A DNA stretch of 64,000 bases, taken from positions 1 to 64,000 of the forward strand of contig JAGVSM010003974.1 in NCBI GenBank assembly GCA_022494885.1. The letters are read 5' to 3'. The DNA is from Micrasema longulum (lineage: Eukaryota > Arthropoda > Insecta > Trichoptera > Brachycentridae). The notes below the pieces were generated by a model. That model saw only the letters and a program-made list of their open reading frames with translations. It was not told the DNA's origin and did no database searches. A program made the translations under genes and the position numbers. Numbering within the stretch: the stretch's first letter is position 1; each line of letters begins with the position of its first letter. Positions 23,000 to 33,794 of this stretch are shown one piece after another.

Positions 23000-23780
23000 T
23001 CAAAAAAGACTTGATTTACTTGTATTTTTTTTTTTTTTTAACTTTTATTTTATTGATATATTTAAGATTTTTTAATATATTTTTATGTAAACATTATTAT
23101 ATTGTGTTAATAAAATGTTTAAAGAGAGAAATCTCTGCAAAAAACTGCTTTTGCAGTTTGGCGGGAATTAAAAAAATTATTTAGAAGAATGCTTATGTGA
23201 AAAAAATTCAATAAAAAAAAAAAAAAAAAAAAATTGAATATGGAATTCTACAAATTGTTTGCATACACAATATATATTAAAAAAAACTATTAGCTTCACC
23301 AAAAAAAGCAAAAGAAAAATGTTTTGAATTGGTCCATAGCAATCTATAAAAGGTGTCTAGTATCATATTTAAATAATTCATTTGGCCAAAAATTTGATAC
23401 AACAGGTCAAGGTTTTATCTAATAAGTTATATTAATAACATAGTCTTTTTAGAAGTAGGTGACGTTTAGACGAAATAATCTATGTCACTAGTTAACGGTT
23501 ACATACTTATAATTATTTATTTAATATTTATCATGGTTCACAAACAATAAACAATACATACGACATGGTATAATAATCGCAATTTGTTATGTTCGATATT
23601 GTTCATCAATTATATGTGAACACAACATGTACAAATAAGGAGAAAAAATACAGTCTATAATTGATTTATTTTTAAATTGACTCGCTCAATTAAATTTTAT
23701 TAATATTATTAAAGTCATGACAAATAAATTATACTAACGGGTCATTACAAATTATTTTACCTAACGATCATAGGGGACTA
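23000..23780. other. AT-rich DNA with a long poly(A) run
   Basis: The only feature is an A run of about 25 at 23212-23233 flanked by ATTCAAT and ATTGAAT, which gives a short inverted repeat around the run. No gene was recognised. Confidence 0.5.
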
Positions 23781-23812
23781 TTTGATTATCTTAAAATTAT
23801 TTGATGTATTGT

Positions 23813-24060
23813 TCATCATCATCAGTGGTGCTACAGCCCATTGTGGGCCCTGGTTGCTCCAGAATCTGTCTCCATTCCTCCCTGAACCCTGCGGCTCTTC
23901 TTCTTATGTTCCATGTACATACTCTTTATTCCGTTTGCCAGGTCTGTTGCAGTCCCGTCCGGTTTCATTTTCTGTTGGTTTCATAATCAGTTTGGGTTTT
24001 GGACTGTGGTATCCTAGGTACTTGGCAGGACTGTTACCTTAAGACCTAGTACCATGTCTT
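23813..24060 (-). mobile_element. Possible LINE 3' end with (ATG)n tail
   Basis: On the minus strand the patch ends in GGGCTGTAGCACCACTG followed by (ATG)n at 23813-23822. This kind of ending (GGGCTGTAGC.CCACTGATGATG) is one I associate with RTE-like LINEs of insects. The patch is GC-richer than its surroundings. Plus-strand frames at 23782-24042 and 23801-23986 are antisense to it and are not genes. No reverse transcriptase motif was found. Confidence 0.35.
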
Positions 24061-24504
24061 TGGTTTTTCTGTCAGGGTTTTTTCTTATCCCTTAGCTGGA
24101 GTTGCTTAGGTTTTGTGGAGTCTGAGATTCGCCATTTACCCTTAACTCTGTTAGCTATGTCCCGAAAGACACATAGTCCAGAATTTACGACGAGGAAGTA
24201 GAGTTCTGACTTGATGGTATCGTCGCAAGGGCAACATGACGTCGCAGCATTTTAAAGCTACATCTCCCTTCCAGCTAGGATATATCCCGCCACGGTTGAA
24301 CCACCCATTTGAATAATGTATCGTTAAATGTATAAATATCAGCAATACTTTCTACATAATTACGTAATCTTAACAAACGTGAAAATGCATTAACGATTAT
24401 ATTTTATAAGTATTTAATGATTCATCACCTTCCTTTTTACGCACATAATGACGCAAATGGATACTACATTCATCAAATATTAAAGAGAGAAAAAAAGCGT
24501 AGTT

Positions 24505-25323
24505 TTTTTTTATTTTATTTATTGGGGATATCAACAGTAATACATGTAACAAAAATACACCAAATAAAATATACAGAGAATAAAACCAATGACAGATATC
24601 CACAGAAATACATTAAATACACGCACAATACATACTAGTGTGTTTGTGTGAGTGTAAGTGAGTGAGAGGGTGCGTGTTATATTGGAATGAGGGTGGACAT
24701 GTGTGTAAATATTGCACAAGTGTCAAGTGTCGAAAATATAAATATATTAAAAATATTAAGAATTAGAGATAAAATATAATAAAATAAAATAAAATAAGAT
24801 AAAATAAGAATTTAGTATTGAAACTAAGTATAAGACAAAAAAATATGTTTTAAGACGCGCATTTTAAATGTTATTTTTTTACAATCAAATGGATCAATAA
24901 GGGGAAAGTTCAAATTATATTCACTAACAAAACGTATAAGTGGAGAGTTCTGCTGGCAGATGAAATAGAGAGCTCGACGTGTGACGAGTGCGGTAGCCGG
25001 GGACATTTAATGATAACTCCGACAAAAGAGCCGGACTATCAAAGCGTCCACTAAGTATGTCATGAAGCACCCCCATGTCCAACAGTAGACGGCGATCTTC
25101 TAAAGTAAGCAAGTGGTGTTTTTTGCAGGAAGACATATAATTTAGATCGGTATACCTGCATCTCCAGTTAAGATGTCTAAGAAATGTCCATTGAATTTTC
25201 TCGAACTTTTCTTTATGTGTGACATATTGTGGAGACCAAACAGAAGAAGCATACTCGAGCAAACTGCGAACATGAGCAAAGTAGACCATTTCAATACACA
25301 TTTTATAGTAATAAGTAAATTTA
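24505..25323 (-). mobile_element. Jockey-like LINE 3' end, reverse transcriptase C-terminus and 3' UTR
   Basis: The minus-strand frame from about 25320 down to 24924 encodes VRSLLEYASSVWSP, then HKEKFEKIQWTFLRHLNWR, LTLEDRRLLLDMGVLHDILS, and DSPALLSELSLNVPGYRTR. The VRSxLEYAS.xWSP block lies just after the reverse transcriptase domain in Jockey/CR1-like LINEs, and LEDRRxxxDxxxLxxI follows in all relatives. The 3' UTR (24505-24740 and beyond) contains GTGTGTTTGTGTGAG and GAGGGTGCGTGTT, shared with 33795-34100. On its 5' side it is cut at the junction with the RTE-1 element that starts at 25326. The ORF catalytic part is missing. Confidence 0.8.
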
Positions 25324-25325
25324 AA

Positions 25326-25690
25326 AAAAAACCGTGAAGTATGTAAGGCTGAGACATGCATTATTGACAGAATCAAGAAAGGGGTGCTGCGTTGGTTTGG
25401 ACATGTAGAGCGAATCGACAGCGAAAGAACGGCTAAAATGATCTACGATGCAAATTTCGATGGATGCAGAAAACGAGGAAGACCGAGAAAGACATGGCAC
25501 GATCAAGTCCATCAAATACTTGAAGATGGACATGTCAAAAGTAGGAATAATCGGCGTGCGTGCATGAGAAGATGTATGAATGTAGAGGAAGCGAGGTCTG
25601 TATGCCAAGATAGAGTGTTATGGCGTTCTATCCTCTCTGCCTACCCCTACGGGGAAACGGCGTGATGGTTTGTTGTTTGTGTTGTTGTTT
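25326..25690 (+). mobile_element. RTE-like LINE 3' end (family RTE-1), open frame
   Basis: The frame is open for about 110 codons to the stop at 25663-25665. It has REVCKAETCIIDRIKKGVLR, WFGHVERIDSERTAKMIYD, GCRKRGRPRKTWHDQVHQIL, then NNRRACMRRCMNVEEARSVC, QDRVLWRSILSAYPYGETA. This is the tail of a LINE reverse transcriptase polyprotein (LRWFGHVERxD and GRPRKTW are the hallmarks). The element ends in a T/G-rich (TTG)n microsatellite (25668-25690), as expected for RTE-like elements. It is the best preserved reading frame of this family here, but the enzyme domains upstream are truncated. Confidence 0.82.
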
Positions 25691-25691
25691 A

Positions 25692-25900
25692 TTTAACACT
25701 TTTTATACACATAAGGGCGGGCATAATGCTTTAAAGCAATTTCTTCCTACCTACCCAAACCGTTCAGTTTTAGAAAATATGGAGGATATTGACGTATCTT
25801 AGGTATTAATACGAAATCTCATAATTTTATATAAAATTTGAAACAAAAATAAACTAAAGGACTACACTTTACTATATGAGGTACACTTGATGAGTTTACT
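25692..25900 (-). mobile_element. Jockey/CR1-like LINE 3' UTR only
   Basis: On the minus strand it ends AAAGTGTTAAATAAA. ATAAGGGCGGGCATAATGC, AAAGCAATTTCTTCCTACC and TACCCAAACCGTTCAG (plus strand) match 53305-53400, the 3' UTR of the LINE at 53292-54206. CACTTTACTATATGAGG matches CACTATACTATGAAGAG there. No coding part is included. Confidence 0.7.
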
Positions 25901-26021
25901 TATATTACTTAAAATCTACTTAAATGTCTTTTGTAAAATTTGCAAAACGATCTAATTTAACATACAAGAACTAGGGCAGCGAGTTACTTTAATGAACAAT
26001 GTTTTAAACTTGTCCAAATCC

Positions 26022-26065
26022 AGCCTGTCTACAAACATTTGGTCATACTGAAAACATTGTTAATG
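26022..26065 (+). repeat. M1 fragment
   Basis: CCAGCCTGTCTACAAACATT, then TGGTCATACTGAAAACATTG matches the left part of M1 only. Confidence 0.55.
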
Positions 26066-26811
26066 AAATAATAACGTGTATTTGAATATAAGATATAAAT
26101 TTAAAAAATTTAAATGTATTTTTACCATGGTGTGAAAGGAGCACCTGTTTTAAATGATAAATGTAAACGCTCGGTTTCATTGTCATATTTTAATGTATAA
26201 TTTGACAGTGAATACGAGGCTAAATCTATTAACATTAGTCACATAAAATACCTTAATTAGTTATCAGTTGAATATTTTTTGCTATCAAAAACCGTTATCT
26301 TTCAAACTAAAAATATGACTTTAAAGTAACGTAGGATATAAACAAAATTTATATTAGAACAGAACATGATATGTGGTCTAGATAAAACGTATAATGCAAA
26401 AACCGGTTATTCTCGTAAATGCGTCGTTAATGTTTCTGATTCAATTAATTACATATGCATGTAATATACATTTTATGTACGTCGGTCATTGGGCTTTCTT
26501 ATGCAAATATTATGCAATTCTGTCTAAGACCGCGATAGAGATCAGACGCAATTAGCATTATCGATCGATTCGATAAAAATGATAACGTAGGCGTTAAGAA
26601 ACTTCAATTTATTCGCGAGAAACGTTAAGATTTATATCGTCGTTTTTTTATCGTTCATTGAATAAAATTCACTGAAAATAAATAAAAAATGAAATAAGTT
26701 TCCTTTTAACCACTTTTCCGACCAGTTTTGAAGCTGCACAAGGCTTCTTATAAACTATACTTTACATGAAAAACTTTTTTGTTGTTGTTGATAAGTGTGT
26801 TTTTTTTTTTT
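26066..26811. other. AT-rich DNA without a recognisable gene
   Basis: No coding frame or repeat family was recognised. The stretch 26540-26645 has several CGAT and TATCG motifs but nothing that could be named. Confidence 0.5.
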
Positions 26812-26970
26812 TTGAAAAGAAATATTTGCGTTCTTATGATTTACCCAAATATTTAATTTTAAGAGACCATTTTCAACGAGTTGTAAATAACTCACTATTA
26901 GAAAATGGAATCAAGTTGGGGTAGAGTGGGATTCGAACCACGGACCTTTGGTCACTAGCCACGGGACCCG
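26812..26970 (-). mobile_element. SINE-3 copy
   Basis: Minus-strand SINE-3. The body segments ATTTACCCAAATATTTAA and AACGAGTTGTAAATAACTCA, CAAGTTGGGGTAGAGTGGG and the B-box GGTTCGAATCCC (rc of 26929-26940) are present. The head ends at GTCACTAGCCACGGGACCC, so the A-box GGCTAGTG is kept. This is one of the better SINE-3 heads. Confidence 0.8.
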
Positions 26971-27364
26971 ATTTTGTGCAGGAGAACATTATCACTTCTT
27001 TGTCTTTAAATCTCTGCTGGTCCAATCATCTTAACTATGACGTATGAAGTACTGTAGACATATGTAACAGTTCGTCAATGTACGCTATAAGAAATAGAAA
27101 CAAACTTATTAACTATGAAGGAATTAGGTACAAAAATATTTAAATATATTTATTTATTATAGTCAGCAAATCACGGGTCACATAGCCGAGTCATGCCATA
27201 AAATGCACCCAAGTATAGTCGAACGTAATCCTACACATCATTTTAATTTTGAAGATGTTTTTTAAATTGACTTAAATTTAGTGTCTTATATTTCATTTAA
27301 AGATTATTCTCATCGTTTCTTTGAATCCCATAAAACATGTTTGTGTATATTTATGTTTCCTTTA

Positions 27365-27680
27365 AAAAATTTTTTTTTTTACTTTTGAGCATGTTTTTTA
27401 TTCTTTATTTTAGTTCTTAACTTTTACAAAAAAAATTTCCTCATTTTTAATATTATTTCCATTTGTAAATACTAACTACAAACTTTAAAATAACTTTTTT
27501 TAACTTTTATTTTTAAACAACTTCTATTTCTGGTTTTTTCCTTCTTTTTTTGTACTTTTATTGATAACCTTACATATGATTATTATGTAATATGGAAACT
27601 TCACTGGTCCATTAGAGTTGAGTCTAAGTAACCGTACTGTATGTTTCCTGAATAAAACAAAAAAATAAAAATAATAAAAT
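27365..27680 (+). mobile_element. Probable LINE 3' UTR (family F-GGACC)
   Basis: Sister copy in reverse at 41265-41580. Shared landmarks are GAGCATGTTTTTTATTC, the AACTTCACTGGTCCATTAGA block and the terminal TACTGTATGTTTCCT. The plus strand ends in AAATAAAAATAATAAAA, which makes the plus strand the sense strand. No coding part was found. Confidence 0.6.
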
Positions 27681-28404
27681 ACAAATCCCGACCGCAAGTC
27701 TGGGCTGAGCCGAAGTTTCGGCCAATTTTTAGCTGGAACCTTAACCGCGGCCAAAACTCGAACCGGAACTTCAGTCAGTCACTAATAATATATCAAATGA
27801 CAAAGATACGTCTTTTCTGCTAATAATAATAATAAATCCATTGTGTTTCTTGTGTACCTACAATATTGTATTTAAACATGCTAATTTAAAATAAATCAGT
27901 TTAAAGAAATCTTAAGCCTTTTTAAAATGAATTATGGAGCTGCAAATTGCCGGGGCTCTAAAACGGGGTTTTCCACATAATAATATTACCAATATTAACA
28001 GCATGTAGAACACCGCCATTTGTCGCCCGAAATCAATAGCATACAATAAAATGTCAAACATAATTTGCAGGCAGAGATTTATGTAAATATCAGATTAAGT
28101 TTATAGTAACATTTATGATTTATATCACTGTTTCCATTTATAATACTGCCCAAGAAAAATGTTGTAATATTAACATAATATGAGTTTAAACAGGTATCAA
28201 TATGTATGCGCAATGAATGACATAATATTGATACCAATCGATATTTTCGAGATCATATACTTGCTTCTATAGGTGTTTTACAGAAGTCACAAAAAAAATT
28301 TTACTCACCTGTATGAAATTCACAATATGCCAGTTTGACTTGATCGTATTTTTTTTTCGGAACTTGAATTTAATCAACGAATTAAGGATTAAAATATGAA
28401 CGCG

Positions 28405-28926
28405 TTAACCCTTTACTCCCTAACGGTACACATATGTCCCGGTGTAAAATAACTCGTATATCTCTTATATGAGAATGCATTTGTTATAGCTAATCACTGT
28501 CGGTACATATTTGGAGATTTATTAGTAGTTTTGGCCATTTTAAAGTAATAAGTTTAAACAAATTACTCCCGGGGATAATTTTTGCGTAGAGCTGTAACTT
28601 GTTCGGTTGTTTAAAATGAATACTCCTTTATTAACCTCAATATTACAATAATGATAGTAAGTTTTTTTCAAAAATCTTTTTGTGGTTAGATTATAATACG
28701 AGTTTTTCATTTGCGTTTGTACGTTGTGTATCGTAATGGAAAAATAACAAATTTTTGCATTGCAAATCCCTAACGGTACAAATTTGTACCAATGTTTTTT
28801 TGTACTTATAGAGAATAAAAAAAAACAATAAAAACTTGTAACTATTGTCAAGCTACAAATAACACAATTCAAAAACAAAAAGTTCAAAAACTCTTCTAAA
28901 TCTTTGTTCAGGCATAAAAGGGCTAA
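28405..28926 (+). mobile_element. M4 TTAA MITE, uninterrupted
   Basis: It starts with TTAACCCTTTACTCCCTAAC at 28405 and ends with GGCATAAAAGGGCTAA at 28926. The terminal CCCTTT.A is inverted at the right end. Subterminal motifs CTAACGGTACACATATG (left) and CTAACGGTACAAATTTG (right) are close direct repeats. TTAA at the left and TAA(T) at the right fit the TTAA target duplication of piggyBac-type elements, with one changed base on the right. It is 522 bases long with no coding capacity. The minus-strand frame 28540-28887 is incidental. Confidence 0.75.
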
Positions 28927-28959
28927 TTGATAAATGTATTTAAAATATGTGTGTGTGTG

Positions 28960-29022
28960 TGTGGCGGTCCATTCTCTCTGCCTACCCCGTCGAGAAAATG
29001 GCGTGATGGTAGTAGTAGTATT
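28960..29022 (+). mobile_element. RTE-1 LINE extreme 3' end
   Basis: GTGTGGCGGTCCATTCTCTC, then TGCCTACCCCGTCGAGAAAA, then TGGCGTGATGG and (TAG)n. It encodes VWRSILSAYPVEKMA and a stop, the last residues of RTE-1, followed by the same (TAG)n microsatellite as at 38742-38761. It is only about 60 bases long, an extreme 5' truncation. Confidence 0.75.
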
Positions 29023-29087
29023 TAAAATATTTCACGGGTTTCTTTTTTATTTTTTTTATATTTGTTTAGTTAAATATTTATTTTTCA

Positions 29088-29808
29088 CCGGAACAAAATC
29101 CAACTGACCCAGAAGCCCGAAGTTGCTGAGTTCGCTGACTTAGTTGACTGTTCGAATCGTTTGGAAGACGACGACAATTTTTGCCGAAAAACAATTTTGG
29201 GCGACGAGGCGCATTTTTGGATGAACGGCTGTGTTAACAAGCAAATAGCGGTATATGGGACAACACACCCCCGCGCGAGGTTCACTGAGTGATAATTCCA
29301 TTCTCAAAAAAATACTGTTTAGTGTGGATTTTGGGCCGGCGGCGTCATTAGTCCGTACTTTTTCGAAAACGACGTTAGTGAGGCGGTCACCGTCAACAGC
29401 GAGTGCAGAACGATGATAACTAATTTCTTATAATCCAAATTGAACCATATGGACCTCGACGACATGCAATTCCAGCAGGATAGCGCTACGTGCCACACAG
29501 CGGGCGCCACGATTGACATTCTACATGAACAATTTGAGGGTAAGGTTATCTCTCGCAGGGTTGATCTGAATTGGCCTCGAAGATCATGCAATTTGACCTC
29601 GCTAAACATTTTCTTGTAGGGTTTCTTGAAGTCACAGGTCTATGCAAATAAACCTTAATCGACCGATGCCCTAAAGGTGAACATAACACAGGCCATCACT
29701 CAAATTAAGCCGGATCTACGCGGAAGAGTCATTGAAAATTGGACTACTCAGATCCGTGCCCCCGTAAAAAGTCGAGGCGGGTATTTAAACGATGTCATAT
29801 TTTACACT
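29088..29808 (+). pseudogene. Dead IS630/Tc1-mariner-type transposase
   Basis: The plus-strand reading gives LEDDDNFCRK, then GDEAHFWMNGCVNKQ (first catalytic Asp kept), a stop at the end of HPRARFTE, then YFFENDVSEAVTVNSE, MDLDDMQFQQDSATCHTA (second catalytic Asp in QQD kept) and IDILHEQFEGKVISRR. It ends with SCNLTSLNIFL, a stop and GFLKSQVYANK. In the family the third acidic residue lies in the xDLxPxD motif that corresponds to CNLTSLN, so both Asp positions there are Asn. Codons are also lost before this. The N-terminal DNA-binding part and terminal inverted repeats are missing. The transposase would have cut and pasted its own element; this copy is inactive. Confidence 0.85.
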
Positions 29809-29814
29809 TAATAT

Positions 29815-30250
29815 TTATTTAAGGCAAATATATTTATTTATATATCAACGGTTCAAAGAACCTTTTACAATCAAAAGTTTTACAGAAAAAATCACAGCAG
29901 TGAATTATTCACTATGTAATGTTTAATATGAAATAAAACTATTTAATTCAACCAAATAATTGAAACTAAACGAAAAAGTAATATTTTGTTCTTTTTAAAA
30001 CTGCAAAAAAGTAAAAAAGAAACGTACAAATCTAAGATGACAATTAAAGTGAGAAAACCGTATGTTCTAAATATTAATAAAGCAAATTAAAATTGAGAAT
30101 AATTTAACATAAACATAAAGTGACTAGTATTTAGCTAGGTAATAATGAAAAAGAAAAATAATGCTACAATAAGATTTTATAAATAATACGTTTTTTGTGT
30201 CGATGTGAAAGCTTAAATAATTTTAATAACACCTTTATTTTATCAGTTGG
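29815..30250 (-). mobile_element. LINE 3' tail (family F330)
   Basis: Minus-strand copy of the repeat at 9797-10098 and 58345-59360. Landmarks are ACGGTTCAAAGAACCTTTTA, AATCACAGCAGTGAATTATT, AAAAGTAAAAAAGAAACGTA, CTAAGATGACAATTAAAGTG, TAAACATAAAGTGACTAGTA and TTTAGCTAGGTAATAATG. It extends further 5' (to TTATTTTATCAGTTGG) than the 9.8 kb copy. It starts directly after the dead transposase. Confidence 0.75.
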
Positions 30251-30412
30251 TTGGAAGAAGTTGGAATTATAAAATACACGTATTATAAAATAATTTTGTT
30301 AATATCTCACCCACAAATTGTTTTGTTTTATTTCAACATCTACCCACCTTTATTGAAAAACTCTATACAAAAAAATAAGTACATAAGTTAAATATTCGAG
30401 TTTAAGAAACAG

Positions 30413-30649
30413 TTGATATTTAAAATCTATAAAAATGCCATTAAAAAAACTCACTGTAATAAATGCGGATTTTTATTGAATCTTAGTAAAATATTTACGA
30501 AGGGTAGATTTATATTATTAAAAGCAATTTTTAATACGAATATCTTCCTTCCTTCTGAATTTTCAAATGAACAAAAAAAAATTGCGCTAAGCTTTCTTGT
30601 GAGCCGTATTTTCGTACGATTGTGTACGAAAAAGAACGTTGACTTGTAG
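30413..30649 (+). CDS. Small open frame of uncertain reality
   Basis: A 78-codon frame that starts at a non-ATG codon. Notable residues are HCNKCGFLL, a possible CxxC pair, and SRIFVRLCTKKN near the end. A C-terminal scrap of a P-element/THAP-type transposase is conceivable because those proteins have a CxxC and a short final block of this kind, but the match is weak. The frame could equally be chance in AT-rich DNA. Confidence 0.15.
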   Translation: MIFKIYKNAIKKTHCNKCGFLLNLSKIFTKGRFILLKAIFNTNIFLPSEFSNEQKKIALSFLVSRIFVRLCTKKNVDL

Positions 30650-31765
30650 TCAAATTAACATATGGCATACATTACTCTAAACACCCGATATAAACTCCTA
30701 CGTCTGTTCTACATCTCTTTTTAGTAAAATAAATAATATATTATATATAATATTTTTTTAAAAGAGCAAAAAAATATGTAACGGTATTATTATTTTTTAG
30801 CGCAACGTCGTATAAATTTTCAAAAAATGTTTGAAATACGCATATTTTAGATTACCTGAAAATGAGTCGCTTCGCGGTCTATGGGAATGTATTACGTTAC
30901 TACACTATAACTATACGCAATGTCTGTAAGTAGCGCACTTAGCAAACATGACGTTTGACGTCAAAATGACGTGACGCTTATGCGACCCGTTTCGTACGTG
31001 CTCGTTTTTAAACCCCACAAGAATAAAGGAATATTTGTTTTTTATAAATATGTAATTAACGTCATTTCCGATTTGTGAAAATACTCTATTCTCGATAAAT
31101 CAAATAAATAACATGAATTCCAATAACAATAGTTTTATAGAACGGTTTAAAAAATACAATGCAAATTCTATGAAGACAAAAACTCATTAAATTCAGGCAA
31201 TGTACAATATAATGAGAAAATAGTTAACAAGTATACATTGCAGGGGTGAATAATATCGTCGGACGGGGATGGTCACAATAATAAAAGAAGGGCGCTTTTA
31301 ATAGAACAGTGCGTTCGAATGTTTAATAACCATAGTTAATGTGTTAGTTTGCTTGTCAGTGAACCAAGTAAATATGTAAATTAAATTTTTTAAACGTTAT
31401 TTTACTTACACAGCAACACGAGGTCACAAAATTTTCAAAAACATTTAACGAATATTTAAAGTGGAATATGCTTGTACGCAAAACGGTTGAAATGTTTTTA
31501 ATAACTGTAAAAAAGCTGCACTAGATCATAAAATCAAAACCTTGTAATCTAGAAGAACCATCACTGAAATCCTCTTCTTTTACAAAATACAGTCAATAAC
31601 AACTTTGATTGTCCTCAACTCATGAGAAAATTGATATGATATGATGATTCATATACCAACATGTTTTTTTTTTCTGAAATCGTAAAATATGTTTCCTCTC
31701 TGTAAACAACTTCAAAGAGCCTTAATTATTGTAAATAATAATCATAATTTATTCTGATTTAAATT
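30650..31765. other. Non-coding DNA, no repeat recognised
   Basis: 30870-31020 is somewhat richer in CG dinucleotides than its surroundings (for example TGACGTCAAAATGACGTGACG, with two TGACG motifs of CRE type near 30950-30980). No gene, repeat family or promoter architecture could be confirmed. Confidence 0.4.
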
Positions 31766-31769
31766 TATT

Positions 31770-32045
31770 GCAACAGAGAGGGAATTTTTTTTTTGAGAAG
31801 GAAATAAGGAAGTCTTGGCATTTACAGGGCTAATAACCTATCATTGGCTAGTTTAAGTGACCAAATTACACAATCTGAAACATTCACAGGTCATAAGCCC
31901 TGTTAATTCCTAGACTTCCAAATTCCCTTATCAATGGTGGTTTCACTCTCTGTTGCAACAAATTTACATACGAATAACTCCCTAAAGAGGAAACCCAGCC
32001 TGTCTGCAAACATTTGGACGTACGCAAAACTTTGTTAAATAATTT
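31770..32045. mobile_element. M1 foldback: two M1 ends head to head
   Basis: 31772-31886 is a minus-strand M1 end (CAACAGAGAGGG, then GGAAGTCTTGGCATTTACAG, CATTGGCTAGTTTAAG). 31887-31966 is a plus-strand M1 end (AGGTCATAAGCCCTGTTAAT, TCCTAGACTTCCAAATTCCC, CACTCTCTGTTGCAAC), so the two form a hairpin of about 195 bases. 31978-32045 then begins another M1 (CCCAGCCTGTCTGCAAACAT, TTGGACGTACGCAAAAC). Confidence 0.7.
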
Positions 32046-32639
32046 ATTCTAACTGTATTTAACAAACTTTACATGTTACCTTTTTTTCAACTTTGCAACA
32101 ACTGTGTTGAAGGTACATAGTGGATTTTGCATGTTAATTTAATTGATGTCCCGACGAAGAGACAGGTACGTCTCGAAACCGGTAGACATAGGAAAGTCGG
32201 TAAGTGGTTATATACAAATATTTTATGTATTCTTAATGTTCTGATTATTTTTAATAATTTGTATTTAAGTCTTATTTCGAATTGTTGTTTTTTTCTTTTC
32301 AAAATGTCTCTTACACTGAGTTTTTTCTAAATCATTGGAACTATAACGTGTTTACAAAAAGATCCAATAATATCTTAAATATAGCATAATTATGACAAAT
32401 TAACAAGATAAGCAACTTTTTGCGACAAAGAAAACTTTTGATGCGACCCCCGTGTAAAAGTATGAATTTGGCCGAGTGAAATAATTAATTGCCCTACTTA
32501 AAATATCATTATGTCACCACCAGCGACTGCATATTTCAGTTGAAGTTATGTGTAAGTGGGTACCGACTTGTATATTTAAATTAAACAAGTATTTAAACAA
32601 AGCATATGGGTAGGCGCGGTCGAAAATTCGTGACATCGG

Positions 32640-32850
32640 TCGCATAAATTAGTGAATTATTGTCGGAACCCGTTCGACATATTGCATTTTTGTCGAGCGG
32701 TATTCGGTCAACGGACAAAGCGGTTTACGTTACGCAATCGACAGATTCAAGAACACCGGACCAGCCTTCGAAGTGAAAGTTCTTTCAAACGAAATGTGCT
32801 TCAGAGCATGTGCACAGTGGATCGAATCACAAAACAGAACTCACATACGC
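32640..32850 (+). pseudogene. Possible mariner-type DNA-binding scrap
   Basis: A GC-richer patch. One frame gives YAIDRFKNTGPAFEVK, reminiscent of the xxVxRFxxTGS segment between helix-turn-helix domains in mariner-like transposases. No further motif supports it, and the frame breaks on both sides. Confidence 0.2.
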
Positions 32851-32865
32851 TTTTGTTTTTTTTTT

Positions 32866-33302
32866 TTAACACTTTGAGTGCCGGCCGATTACACATAAAA
32901 TTTTCCTTGTGCCCGGCCCATTTTTGTGAAATTTCATGCTTTGTGAAGGGTTTCTTAAAAGTGTTAAAATTATGAAAATACTCTGTGAAATCATTTAAAT
33001 CTTTTCTTATTTATAAGTACAAACTTAATAAGTCATTTTTGTATGATAGTTTTGCCAACATTGGCCTTTATAAAGAGCCACATTGTTCTCACATATACAG
33101 GTTCTTACTCCTTTTTTGTGTTTTGTATCCCGGAGCCGAGTAAACACTTGATTATAATAACCATGCGTTGTGTCCCGGTCCCGTGTTTTCACGTAGTTTA
33201 CCAGCAGCGACAAAGTACTAATAAAAGTCACTAGATGTCAATAAAATGCACGCGTGGTTATATAATCACGTGTTTACACGGCTCCGGGATACAAAGTGTT
33301 AA
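32866..33302 (+). mobile_element. M3 TTAA MITE with palindromic right arm
   Basis: It starts TTAACACTTTGAGTGCCGG (TTAA 32866-32869) and ends GGATACAAAGTGTTAA (TTAA 33299-33302), so the terminal CACTTTG is inverted. The right part (33122-33302) is a palindrome: TTTGTATCCCGGAGCCGAG... against ...CACGGCTCCGGGATACAAA. Both arms carry the AACC(A/C)CGCG-like and CCCGGTCCCGTG motifs. A second copy in reverse lies at 40183-40676. The TTAA duplication fits piggyBac-type transposition. The two frames across it (33025-33231, 33043-33234) are not genes. Confidence 0.85.
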
Positions 33303-33794
33303 TACCTCAGTGGGTTTTTCGTTTCGGACGTTTTATACGGTTTCGAAATAAGATGGTTCAAAAATATATATATTCAATTATTTTTCAATTGATTTAACAA
33401 TGCGTAATCCATATACAAAAAGTGTGTTCGTTTGTTTCCTTCACATCACAACGGAGCAACTGATTCATTTGTTTTTTTTTGCATAGAGATGAGATAGCTG
33501 GAGAGCTGAGAACTAAAATAGGCTAGACTATTTACCACGAAAAAAAAATCACTTCCTCGGGAAATTCCTATTGGAAAAATTCATTATTCTTTAACTTTAC
33601 AATGGAGCAACCGATTGAATTTGTATAGGGTCTGCCGAAAAGCTGACAAATGACATAAGCTTTTCATCCCGAAAAATATCTTTACCTCTGGAGAATGATT
33701 AATGAAAAAATGAATTCTTATCGGGAAATTAAATTAATATTAAAACAGAATAATGATGCTACGTCGCGATAGTAATTTATTTATTTATTTTTAT

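Noticed and set aside
22930..23184. Plus-strand open frame of 84 codons
   Set aside because: It is Phe/Leu/Tyr-rich from T tracts, without motif, and follows a LINE C-terminal scrap.
25321..25608. Minus-strand open frame of 95 codons
   Set aside because: It is antisense to the RTE-1 frame 25333-25665, which has clear LINE motifs.
28540..28887. Minus-strand open frame of 115 codons
   Set aside because: It lies inside the M4 TTAA MITE; the sister copy at 9415-10415 has stops in this frame.
33025..33234. Overlapping open frames on both strands
   Set aside because: Both are inside the M3 MITE; the related copy at 40183-40676 does not keep the frames.
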